DNA of 64,000 nt from Ilyonectria destructans (taxonomy: Eukaryota > Ascomycota > Sordariomycetes > Hypocreales > Nectriaceae). The position numbers and the translations under genes are program-made. The notes under the pieces were generated by a model that did no database searches, was not told the DNA's origin, and was given only the letters and a program-made list of their open reading frames with translations. Location of the stretch: contig JAHEWK010000001.1 of the NCBI GenBank assembly GCA_020740775.1, positions 6,696,001-6,760,000 of the forward strand, in the 5' to 3' direction. Positions 1-10,015 of this stretch are shown here, one piece after another (positions within the stretch are counted from its first letter, which is position 1; each line of letters opens with the position of its first letter).

Positions 1-904
1 ATGTCTGGCCGAATTGACCACCAGTTACAGACCAATCCTCTCGGTATGCCCATATATATCCCGCCATGCAAAGACCGCCGAGGAACGTATAGGTTTTGCT
101 GATGAGGAGCCTGGTAAAAAATGTGTCGCGCTTGGAGAGTTTTCTGAAGACACCGGCCTCGCCAAAAATACCATTCATTCCCATGAGGAAAAAGAATTGC
201 ATAAGCACGGGCATGACCATCGAGACGGTGTTGAGGAGGACACGGGTCCCTTGGTTTATCGGCGACCGGACGTCGGACGAGGCTCGGATGGGGTTGACGA
301 ATGCTGAATAACTGCTCGAGTCGGTGAGATTTACTGCAGCTAGGGCGTCCGTCGCAACGCTATAGTAGGTTCGGGATGCAACGGAAATCAAGGTCTCCAT
401 TTTGGCCTGAATGATGGAGCTGGCGATGATAGGGTAATAAGAGGCGTCGTACATGTAGGTGATGGTGTTTTCTGGGTCGTACTGAGTCGTATTTTGGCCC
501 TCGATTGTAGCCATCAGCCGCTTCGATGCACCGGAGTGTGTGTACACGGCTCCCCAGTAATCTTCCTTACAGATAGCCTCGTGGAGCAACTCTGGTGTCG
601 GATACTCTGATGCGGAGTGGTATTCAACAGTCGGGAAGGTATCCGCTTGTAGTGACCGGTAAGCTATTGAAAGAGCTTGGCCGATCTCGGCTCCGTCATA
701 GTCGATAGCGAGCACCTTGAGCGCATGTGCTCGGGAACCCGACTTGAATAGGACGCCATAGAGGTAGGACATGTTTGCCAAAAAGAGCAACTGAAGAATG
801 GTTGCGACTGCGACAACGGGCATAATAAAGCCCACCCGTCGTTGGGCCCAGTACGGAGACCGAAGCCCGCTTCGGTCTGGTGACAGAGCTGAGAATGGGG
901 GCAT
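1..904 (-). CDS. SNG1/DUF3533-family membrane protein (C-terminus beyond window)
   Basis: An uninterrupted reading frame of 301 codons runs from ATG at 904 off the left edge, so the C-terminal part is missing. A hydrophobic segment at about residues 25-45 (IMPVVAVATILQLLFLANMS) is followed by a long non-membrane domain containing CKEDYWGAVY, then TRVLLNTVSMVMPVLMQFFF and further membrane segments near the edge. This order (one N-terminal helix, soluble loop, C-terminal helix bundle) and the DYWGAVY-type motif match the DUF3533 family, which includes yeast SNG1 (nitrosoguanidine resistance, plasma membrane). The exact role is unknown. A pyrimidine-rich stretch ending in ACAG sits about 45 nt upstream of the ATG, so an extra 5' exon is possible. 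The first ~900 bases hold no sign of damage. Confidence 0.8.
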   Translation of the reverse strand, partial: MPPFSALSPDRSGLRSPYWAQRRVGFIMPVVAVATILQLLFLANMSYLYGVLFKSGSRAHALKVLAIDYDGAEIGQALSIAYRSLQADTFPTVEYHSASEYPTPELLHEAICKEDYWGAVYTHSGASKRLMATIEGQNTTQYDPENTITYMYDASYYPIIASSIIQAKMETLISVASRTYYSVATDALAAVNLTDSSSYSAFVNPIRASSDVRSPINQGTRVLLNTVSMVMPVLMQFFFLMGMNGIFGEAGVFRKLSKRDTFFTRLLISKTYTFLGGLCMAGYIWAYREDWSVTGGQFGQT

Positions 905-2269
905 GGCGGATTGAAGGGCTGATGCGAGAAAGGAAACCGCGTAGTCTGTAGAGAGAAGGATAGAATGGACAAGGGAGCTGTCACGATTTTGTTTGAGGAT
1001 CTGAATTTGAAAAATAAAAAATACAAGCATGCAGGCCAGCATTATATTGGCAGTTCCTTTTCAACAACAACAGTGGTGCCATACCCGGAGTTCCGGCGGG
1101 ATCTCATCCCCTGGCTCGGACTGCCCGTGAGATGCTAACTTCCGGCACCCACAAAAACTCCACTATTCGCACATCTCAAGATCCCGATGCTGGAGCACTG
1201 CTGCGGTTCGCCCTTAACTTATCTCATTAGGGAGGAGCATCTATTTTAACAGATCATTCACATGATTAATATCCCTTTTTTGACCTTTTCTCGTCTCCGC
1301 TTTGATCCTTTGCCCCTGCATCTCAGGCTATCCCAGGTGTTTGAATCATGCTATAAAATAAGGTGGCCTGGTTCAAAGCGGCAAAACTACTGACTAAGCG
1401 GAACTATGCGCTGCGTCCATCCCCGAAGCGCCATGGTGACGAAGAATCCACTGGTCACATACGAGGTATCGGTAGTTGGCTCGGCTGTGCTTATTGATAT
1501 GCTCGTTATATCTAATTAGGACGACACGCAGGCCAGAATGGACGAGCAAGGGCGAAGCTTCCGATTTAGCACTGACGGTAGGCTTGGGATAAGCAATGGA
1601 TGATCCGATTGCAGTAATTGTAAAAGTCGCATTTTCCTTGCCACCTGGATTCTAACTTGCACAATCATAACTCTGAACGAGTAGCTTCACGAAAAAAAAG
1701 ACGGCTTAACTAACTCGAAAGCCCCAGAGCCGTCGTCGCATATACTAGTCGTGGTTCATACAAGCTTCAGTCGTATGCTTTGTAAGTCTCAATTCAATAT
1801 GTTCAGCTCGCTAAACCTATAATATGATTGGCTGTTATCGAAATAGGAGGCCATCATAGTAACCTAGGAACGCAAGCAACGTATCCCTCACAAGCCCCAC
1901 GCCCATCACAGGTGTCGCACTTTGCTCTGCAGTTGCCCTAGTTGTTCAAATCGGGATAATGTGCACTTAGGAAATTGTAAATTGAAGAGACTATGGGCGA
2001 ATATTAGCTTTGTACTACATGTACCATTGCATTTGGAAGCAAGTCGGTACGCCCCCGCTTGGGAGGCGTAGAGACCGTCGCCATTTAATACCGCCATCAT
2101 ACCATCCCACAACGCCACAGCCGCGATCATAGCCATTTTTATGAGCGCAGAGGAATGCGCGGATACTCGGCATGAGTTTCCGCCTTCGTCTCCGGATGCG
2201 GCATCTAAGGTTCTAGTGCCGTAATGAAAGGTAGTTATGGGTGCTGTTAACGGATCCGCCCGGCGTGAA
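905..2269. other. intergenic, no gene recognised
   Basis: About 1.4 kb upstream of the SNG1-like gene, presumably containing its promoter. Short frames on both strands (including part of a 173-codon minus-strand frame that starts at 2427) show no recognisable domain or splice pattern. Confidence 0.5.
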
Positions 2270-2800
2270 GGAGGCAATGGCCGAGACAAATGGCCACGTA
2301 GTACCGCGCCACAATTTGCAAGGCGCGTCTCACTCTGCCAGAATGGATACATCTGCTCATAAAAGTTTGGTAAGTAATGATGCGGCTGTGGAAAAGGCAC
2401 AGGAACTAGCGCCCGCGGCGGCCGCACCCCAAGGAAGTCATCATATCGGCCTATAGTTTCAGGCTTTGAAATTTGAGAAGGCTATTTCAGATGTGCTTGA
2501 GCAATTCGGGAAGATTGAGGTCTCCATCGTGACCCGGGCGAGCTAGCTGAACAGGGCATCCCGCTAAATATCCAGCTCATTTGGCGATTGTGCACTCATT
2601 TCACAGATTACCCTGGAGCAGAACTTGACAGAATGTGAAAAGCCAATGGTGGCCCTGGAGGATCAGCCGGTATACAATGCCACAAGGGTTATGCGAATGA
2701 CATTGAAGGCCCGTATCTCTCTACCTTTCTACAGGTGCATTTACAGATGACGAGCACGAATGTGCTTGTAGATGGCAGCTACGTGCTCCTACTAAGCGGA
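2270..2800 (+). pseudogene. short-chain dehydrogenase/reductase relic
   Basis: Broken plus-strand pieces match the order of a fungal SDR. Near 2375 one reads NDAAVEKAQELA, the segment after the NADP-binding loop. Around 2463-2540 comes FEKAISDVLEQFGKIEV, the helix and strand that normally precede the NNAG motif. At 2700-2785 comes ANDIEGPYL, followed in another frame by TSTNVLVDGSYVLL, the usual SDR C-terminal signature (TGTNxxVDGGY). The glycine-rich N-terminus and the YxxxK catalytic motif were not found. Stops and frame changes separate the pieces, so this is a decayed gene. Boundaries are approximate. Confidence 0.6.
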
Positions 2801-4270
2801 CGTATTCAAGACTGGAATAGAAAACTGTCTATAGCTCATATCTGACCAGCACTGTGATTGACCAGTGTTATCAACTTTCCTGTTTGTAGTAGCTTGTTCA
2901 GGGTTGAGCCCTGCTGTATCCGCGTGCCCCCGCATCGAGCGCCATCGGAATATTTCGCGCATGCCATGGAATGTGATAACCTATAGCTACGAGTTAGAGT
3001 ATGGAAAGCCTGTCTGATAAAATGTTCGCGTCCGCGTTGAGAGGCTTATGCTCAAACTTTTTTAGCTGCCAGCCAGCTAGCCACATTGCGGTCTGGATCG
3101 CCCGCCCCGCGACGGCCCGCACCTTAGCTGCATCATTGTAAGGCCAGGCTGTGTTTCCCCACCGCCTTTTCAGCCCTGTAAGACAAATGAGCCGTCCTTG
3201 AGGGAGTGCTGGGGTGGATTATTCAAGTATTGGACTTGTCTTGATGATAGTAAGCCTCCTTGTAGTCTACAAGATCACCGCTCGCATAGATTGTCTCGGC
3301 TCCGGCCACGATAGTGGCGAGTGAACAGAACGCGGCTCAGGGTTGGCCAGCCCGGAAAGTAAATAGGGCCTCGTGGTGTTGGACGCTGTGCTGGGTGACA
3401 ATTGAATACGGTGGTTGGCCAATTCAAACATTGCGGCTTGGATTTTCCTCCACGATATCACAGCATGCCTCAGACTAAAGGATATGTAAACTCTACGCTA
3501 TGCGGGGAGATGGCTGTTACGCAAGCAATATGACGCGGCATTGAGGGAATGTTGCTATGTGATTGCAATTGACTTTGCGGTGACTTTCCAACAGTGGATG
3601 AAAGCCACTGCCGCCACAGGTTAAAGCAATGCATCCCTATTCGAGTCTTTAGAAGTCTAGAAGTCCAGAAGTCTGTATGCATTAAGAAACTTTGGGAAAC
3701 CACCGAAAATGGGTGAGACTTCAATGTCAATGTCTAGCTCACTTCCAATCCCTTGCATCATGATGAGATGGTCTGATATTGGCGATTTGAAACCCATAGA
3801 ATGGAGGATACCACGCTCGGTTTCAACATCGCGGGCCTCTTGAATATCCAAGTCCAAACTGCTGTCACAATTATACCTTGTAAATATAAACTAGATGGTA
3901 GTGGCCTTCAGTCTGGGCATGGATGGTGGGCGCCTTTGAGACGGCTCAGTCTTTGCATGTCCCTTGTGTACATCCCGTGATGAGGCCATTGCCTACTTTC
4001 CACATCGATTGTAAATATTCATCCAATAATTACACTTTTAGACGATCTAAAAGGTCTTCCATATGGACTAACTAGTCGTAAATCTACATTCCGTGTAGAG
4101 TGTTTGTCCAGTTAATCATTTTGTGGACCCGAGATCGAGAATTCCAACCAGACTGTGCTGATCAGCCCCGAGCTTTCAGCTGCGGTTAACATCATGAAAT
4201 TGAGTTAAAGTCAAAGTGAATGATTACTGACAACTCCACGTCGATAGATGACTTGACTGTTGAAATTGTC
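2801..4270. other. intergenic, no gene recognised
   Basis: About 1.5 kb without a supportable gene. A minus-strand frame at 3657-3857 (66 codons, GFKSPISDHLIMMQGIGSEL) reads somewhat like protein but matches nothing I know. A degenerate three-copy AGAAGTCY repeat lies at 3650-3675. Confidence 0.5.
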
Positions 4271-4278
4271 TATAAATA
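4271..4278 (+). promoter_or_regulatory. TATA box of the CVNH lectin gene
   Basis: A perfect TATAAATA lies 127 nt upstream of the lectin ATG, followed by an A/C-rich leader (repeated CAACCAACA and CAACAGTCAA) typical of a fungal 5' UTR. Such clear TATA boxes usually mark highly inducible or strongly expressed fungal genes; expression here is an inference. Confidence 0.6.
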
Positions 4279-4404
4279 CTGCGTGATGCCTCAAGGGACA
4301 TCTCATTTTTCGACAACCAACAACCAACAGTCAACAGTCAATCCACAACAAGCACTACTACCTCTTCAAACCCTTTACTCACACTCCAACCCAAATCCTC
4401 CAAA

Positions 4405-4719
4405 ATGGCCTTCTCCCAGTCCAGCCGCAACATCCGCGTCGAGAACCACACCCTCTACGCTGATTGCCTGGAGGAGGACAACGTCACCTGGCACCAATCC
4501 AAAATGGACCTGGATTCGGTTCTCGGCAACATCAACGGTTCATTCCAGTGGGGAAAGAAAGCGTTCAGCCAATCCGCTGAGAACATTGGGCTTGAGGATA
4601 CCTCCTACCTCACGGCCAAGCTTGCCAACCAGGTCGGAGCCTATGGCCCTCCTCAGAAGGTCAACCTTGATGATCACATTGCCAACATCGACGGTGTTCT
4701 CAAGCCTTACCATTTGTAA
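4405..4719 (+). CDS. cyanovirin-N homology (CVNH) lectin
   Basis: A single-exon gene of 104 aa beginning MAFSQSSRNIRV. It is one complete CVNH domain made of two tandem half-repeats: FSQSSRNIRVENHTLYADC followed by LDSVLGNINGSFQWG, then FSQSAENIGLEDTSYLTAKL followed by LDDHIANIDGVLKPY. The repeated F-S-x-S-x-x-N-I and L-(D)-x-x-(I/L)-x-N-x-(D/N)-G motifs are diagnostic. CVNH proteins bind mannose-type oligosaccharides; fungal single-domain members are cytosolic or released lectins of uncertain biological role. No signal peptide is present. Only one cysteine is seen (C20, in YADC), so the disulfides of the cyanobacterial protein are absent, as in many fungal members. The ATG is preceded by CAAA and by a TATA box at 4271. 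Confidence 0.92.
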   Translation: MAFSQSSRNIRVENHTLYADCLEEDNVTWHQSKMDLDSVLGNINGSFQWGKKAFSQSAENIGLEDTSYLTAKLANQVGAYGPPQKVNLDDHIANIDGVLKPYHL

Positions 4720-5253
4720 ACTGATGGCTATTCCATGGTACGTTGAATTAGTCTCCGTTTCATCCTGGCTTTTCTCATGTCTAATGCTGCAATAAGTGGG
4801 CGCTCGGTCAATGGCCAGAGTACAAGCCCTTAAGATTGTTAAATGCAACGGCAGATATCGCGAGAGGAGGACTTTTGGGGTTAGAGGTCGGCGAGAGATT
4901 CGACATCTTGATGCAACTTGCCAATGACCTCCACCGGCAGTTGGGATTTTGATTCTCAGTCTTCCGTATCTATCTTTAATTTTGGCTTACTTAGGTGGCC
5001 TGAGGCATGGATGGTTGTTTTACGACTCCATCCAGGCTTCTTGCCCTCTTGAATCTACACAGATCTGCCGTTGAACTACAACTCCCCATATGTGATTCTA
5101 ATACTTTATACGTTTGCGAATGATTTGAAAATTGGCCGACGATGTTCGCAATTGCAACGCCCATATATATGGACGCCATCATTGCGACTATCCAATGCAA
5201 TATCCTGCTCTCGCTATCTAACCTAGACTACGTCGCGCAATATGAGGCTAGAT
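4720..5253. other. intergenic between convergent genes
   Basis: About 530 bases between the lectin stop and the permease stop (convergent genes). It probably holds both 3' UTRs; nothing else is recognised. Confidence 0.5.
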
Positions 5254-7351
5254 CTATACTTCGAAAGATCTATCCGACTGAACCACATTTCTCTGTCGCA
5301 AGTCGCCAGCCTCGTCATGGTCTTCATCCCACTTAGCGAGTTCAGTTTCCGGTACTCTAACAAGACGGTGCGTCTTCGCTCCTTCATGTCCCACCTCAAG
5401 GAGCTCTGTCCTGATTGCATATTTTCCCCATTTAGGGAGCAGATACATCCAAAGGACGTAGTATAAGCCGCAGACAATGATACTAAATCGTGATTAGCTC
5501 AATCGGACCGGGGACATATGGAGGTGGTGTGACTCACATGGCGATTCCAACAACGCAGTATGTGGCATACCAGAAACTGACATCCCCAGCATACATTCCG
5601 CCTTTCGGGGGCCACCATGGCATAGCTAGAATAAAGACCTGGATAAAAATCCAGAAAACGACGGCAACATGCCACGCTTTGAACTCAGAATACCCCAGGC
5701 CGGAGCGAACACGTCTTCGACGAATGATATAGACTCCAATGGCGAGGGCAAAATTGAACATGGCAGATGGATATGTTGACAAGCTCACCACTATCCAGTT
5801 TGGTTAGCACTTGAAGTAGCTTTGCACTTTTGAAAGAGTTGACGTACCGAATGTGAAAGCATCACCGGCGGGTGGCGCAATGATCATGATCAAAGTCAAA
5901 CAATAATTTAACAAATAAGGGCCGAGGGGGGTTCCAAAAGGCTTCGTGGATACCCAGATGTCGGTAAAGGGTAGAACGCCTTGCCTATTATTTGAATACC
6001 GTTAGCATTAAGAAGACCAGGAAGCATTGGGGGGCGTTTCTCACCGCCCAATTTCACGAATGGCTCGAGAGCCGCCAATCAAATACGCCAAAATGTTACC
6101 AAATGCGCTCAGTGCGACCAAAAAGTTGAGAACATTAGCGGCTGCATTGCTATTCTTAAACAGCTTGGCGAAGAAGAGAGACGCTGCAATTTGGCTGGCT
6201 TCCGCAAATTCTGCCTTGGGGACAACCGCAAAATAGGCAATATTGCAAAGAAAGTACAGAACAAAGACAATGATAAGTCCGATGCTCGTGTTCCTCTTCA
6301 GGGTTGGAATGGGATTCTTGATCTCATTGACGACATTGAATGCGTTGGCGTATCCCGCGTAAGAGAAGACAATGCTGACAAGAGCGCTGGAAAGATCATT
6401 TCCGTTTGGGGATTCGCCTTTAAAAGCGTTGTGGAAGTTGGCTGTGGGGTCCGGGATATGATGCACATTGCCGCCCAACACAACGAGGCCCGCGATACTG
6501 ATGCTAGAGACATTTGTCAGTAGGTGAATGTTACGGGTTGGCATACTGATGGCAACGTACAAGACCAGTGTTAAGACTTTGATACCTCCAATGACGTTCG
6601 ACGCCCGCAGTGACCATTTGTTGTTAGCAATAGCGCAGATGATAGCTAAGCTGTAGGCGGCAATTGCAACGCCTCTTATCTGCCATTCTGAAGGGGTCTT
6701 GTCCGTCATAGCCCAGATGTAGTTCGCCAAGACTGGGTGTCGGTCAGCATCTTGTTATTCCAGATCTAAGGAGAGCGATCTCACCAATAGCATTACTACT
6801 ACCGAAGTTCAGAATAACAGATTGTACGGCAAAGGTGATTGGGAAGAAATGCTTCGGTCTTGGGTATTGCTGTTCCAGGTAGACTACCTCGGCACCACTT
6901 CTGTTTGGAAAGTAGCTTGCGAGCTCGAGGTACACGCCTAAGCCAGCAGCGGCCATGAGAAACCCAATCACCCAATAGATGAGAGCAAGTCCAATAGATC
7001 CCGTTCTATTGAGGATGCTTGCGGCTGCCCGATTAAGTTAGTACGTCGTCTGAGCCCACTGAATAAGAACGAAAGGTACGTACGCGTGGAGAAGATACCC
7101 GTGCCGATCATCATGTTGACGTTGAGGAAGATGACAGTCAACCAGCCAACATTGTATCCGAGAGGAGAAGACGACTCGACAGGCGCTCCGACTGCCTCCT
7201 GATAGGACGGTTTCGATCCATTGCCTCCCTTGACGCGGGTGTAGGCAAGATTTCCATCGTGGATCACCTGTGGCTCCGAATCGCTGGAGTCAGGGTCAAC
7301 TTGTGCAGTGACATCTGACTTTTCATTAGAAAAGACGTGTGAGAAACCCAT
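5254..7351 (-). CDS. amino acid permease, high-affinity methionine permease (MUP1)-like
   Basis: Seven exons (7351-7084, 7024-6785, 6732-6561, 6503-6045, 5984-5848, 5790-5538, 5482-5254) give 1,758 nt, 585 aa. The six introns are 47-60 nt with GTACGT or GTGAG donors; the first has a TACTAAC-type branch site. The protein is an APC/LAT-superfamily transporter with about 12 membrane segments. The first contains MIGTGIFSTP (residues 81-90), the unwound substrate-binding helix of the family, followed by SILNRTGSIGLALIYW. Later GSSNAIVLANYIW, LVVLGG, FSYAGYANAFNVVNEIKNP, PFGTPLGPY and IIAPPAGDAF are hallmarks of fungal MUP1-type permeases, which import methionine and related amino acids at the plasma membrane. 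The acidic N-terminus and the C-terminal tail (residues about 520-585) would be cytosolic. Substrate is inferred from family resemblance. Confidence 0.9.
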
Positions 7352-10015
7352 GATTTAGTAGTGGCGCATTTGGCAAAGAAAGCCAAGCTGATAGATCGAG
7401 AGTCCTTGTCTTGCTATGAGCGGATTGAAACCCAATCTAATCGATGATTGCCAATATATATATACATAATCGCAGCCATGCGTACAAACTATACAGCCAG
7501 GAGACTAATTGTTCGTGAAAACGGGGCGGAATGGCATAATCGCATTGTCCTCGCTCGACTTCCTCGGGATGTTGGCCAAAGACTGTTACGACGTAGCCAT
7601 TCGGAACCACCGCGGAATCTGGAGTCGGCCCACCTCCGCATGTTGGACAAAGTGCTCTCGTAGCCAAGATACGCCACCGGTTCGGCATGCCCACAGCTGG
7701 AGCGGGATGCGGTTTGCGGGATGCGACTGTGGGATGCAGGCCACGGGGTGGCCGTGGGGGAGCTTCGCTGGTCTGGCCCAACTGAGAGACCAATGCTACC
7801 GAATTTAGTGTGTAACTATATGTCACCGATTGCTATACTTGATAATGACTAAGGCGTTGTGAGGTTATGTATGGGTGCAAGCACGTTATTTTCTGCGGGG
7901 GGGTTATATATAACGACATCGGCACGCTAGATAACGAAATAGTTGTGTCCGGGGGGATAGTGCAACCAACGGTGGGTTCTTCCGCTGCCGCCGCCACCTG
8001 ATTGGAAACAATTGTTTGATGCCATGTCGGCTTTTCATCCTCGAAACGGCCATTCGGAACCAAGTGGGATGTTTTCGAGGAATGGTGGCCCGTCCATGGT
8101 TCAATCACCAGACTATGAGTTTGTGTAGTATTGCGAATCGTCGCTCAAGCATCATCAAATCCAATACTTCGGAAAAGCCGTGCCTAGTGTTGCGCCTCGG
8201 TAGAAGACGACATTTCGTTGGTCAGGACACTGCCCACCGTGCGAGCGCGACACCTGTGTTGCGGTTGGCACCTACTTAAGAGAAGCTTGTTCGCCACAGT
8301 TGGGACCTTGGTGTCAAGAATCTTGGGCAAGGCCGCGTCTTGTAGCATCGTCGCGTCGGCAATGCTCCTCTCCACGAGGGTCTGAGCTGCCTCCGTAAGC
8401 TTGAACAGTTCCTTCGGGGCTGAACAATGCACGGCTGAGTCGTATGGGATGGCCCCTTGAATCTCTTTAAGTGTCTTGATCGATCGTGGTGCGCATGCCA
8501 CCTTCTCAGGTACTTAAATTGTTTCCTCGAGCGGTTCCTGAGCCTCCTGCATCTTTAAATCGGCCCGTTGAAGCCCAGACATGCGTGGATCCGCGGCGCA
8601 GTCTCCATTTTGCGGAGGTTCAGTGTGAGATCAATCCAGCTCGATAAAGAAGTACGATTGTATATTTCAGCGGATCTAGAGTCAATTAGTAGAGTACGCG
8701 TATGAGATGCATCGGAACCCCGGCATGGATTGGGGACCCTGCTGTCGATGACCCTGCAGATGGTGAGGAGCCGTGTCCCAATCGGCCTGGAGCTAAGTGC
8801 ACGTTAGTCCAAGCAACTATTTACCCCACGATATGAGCCTGTCAGATACTGCATTTCACCTTTGTCGGATTGGTTGGCTGTATGGAGAGGATGCAGCAAA
8901 CTCGGTCGCTGTTTTAGGAGCCAAGATAGTTGCATCAGGAACACCAGATGATCATACTCACCGAAAATTCTCTCAATTGGGCTTTTGCATCAACGCATAA
9001 AACAGAATAGAGCCTGCTCATTTGTACGAACGACGTATAGCAATATGGTACTGGGGTGCAGAGGGCAACGTGCCGCTTTTTGTGAACCCTCTGTTTCTGG
9101 CACTATCGGCAATTTTATTTTGTAGCTGTCTGACAACCATTACGCGGCCTTTGTTGAACTTTTAATGGTATAAACAAAATACCCCTTCCCTGAAAGCAAG
9201 GCAAGTTGAACAAGTGGAATTATAGAGGTTGGTCCTGCACAGCGGTGGATGGCGGTCAGGATTCCGAAGCCCCACACCGACACCGTCAAAGGAGAGGAGG
9301 AGGCGTTTGGATTCATAATTTGCACAAGTCAGTCAGCGACAAATTAGGCTTGGCGCGGGACATGGGGATATCGGATTTGAGATCCGCGTATTGGACGCTT
9401 GTCGAACCTGCAATCACCGTAATTAGATTGCGGCTAGTCGCGAAACAGCAATTCGACATTCAATTAATTACGCGAAAAGGGGCGACCAATCTGGAGCTCC
9501 TGTTGAGGAAGAGTCGGTCCACTCTACTGCAGATGTCAGCAATTGGATTCTGTGCTGCAGTCATCCTTCGTCAAGTCGAGAGTCAAGACAAGAGGCCTCC
9601 CTGAATGAGCTCCCTGAGACGCCATGGGCCGAGGCATGCCAGACGGGTGAGGAGGGACGAGAGACACAGCAAGGCATGCAATTCCATGCTAGCAGCGCCG
9701 TCCTGGGCCAATAAAAGGAACTTGTGCTTCATCAAACGCCCTCTGTTCCGGGCTGACGGTCGGATACTCGGAGAGTAGTACCCCAGCAACGGCCCCGTCC
9801 CAACCAAGCATATTTTAGCCTTGACCCCAGGCGAAACAGTCACCTGACGCTGCATAAAGCCATTGAGGAGGTTATCTGGTTGCGATAAGGTAATTAAGGG
9901 GTTCAACCCAGCGACGCTAGCATGCCCTCTTCTTAACGCCAACTTTTCTCTCGCGATCTGGCCTCAAACTTCGCTCATCGACAACTCCCGTACCTGGGCT
10001 GTCCTTCTCCCGCAA
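7352..10015. other. long divergent intergenic region
   Basis: About 2.7 kb between the divergently transcribed permease and exchanger genes, so it should contain both promoters. Minus-strand frames at 7437-7826 and 8184-8501 (KELFKLTEAAQTLVERSIAD) and a plus-strand frame at 9206-9604 are open but I recognise no domain. Some may be remnants. Confidence 0.45.

Noticed and set aside
1906..2427. 173-codon minus-strand frame
   Set aside because: No domain, and it lies opposite the SDR relic; chance frame.
4220..4795. 191-codon plus-strand frame overlapping the lectin gene
   Set aside because: It is a Ser/Pro/Thr-rich shadow in another frame of the CVNH gene and its leader; the CVNH frame has the clear domain.
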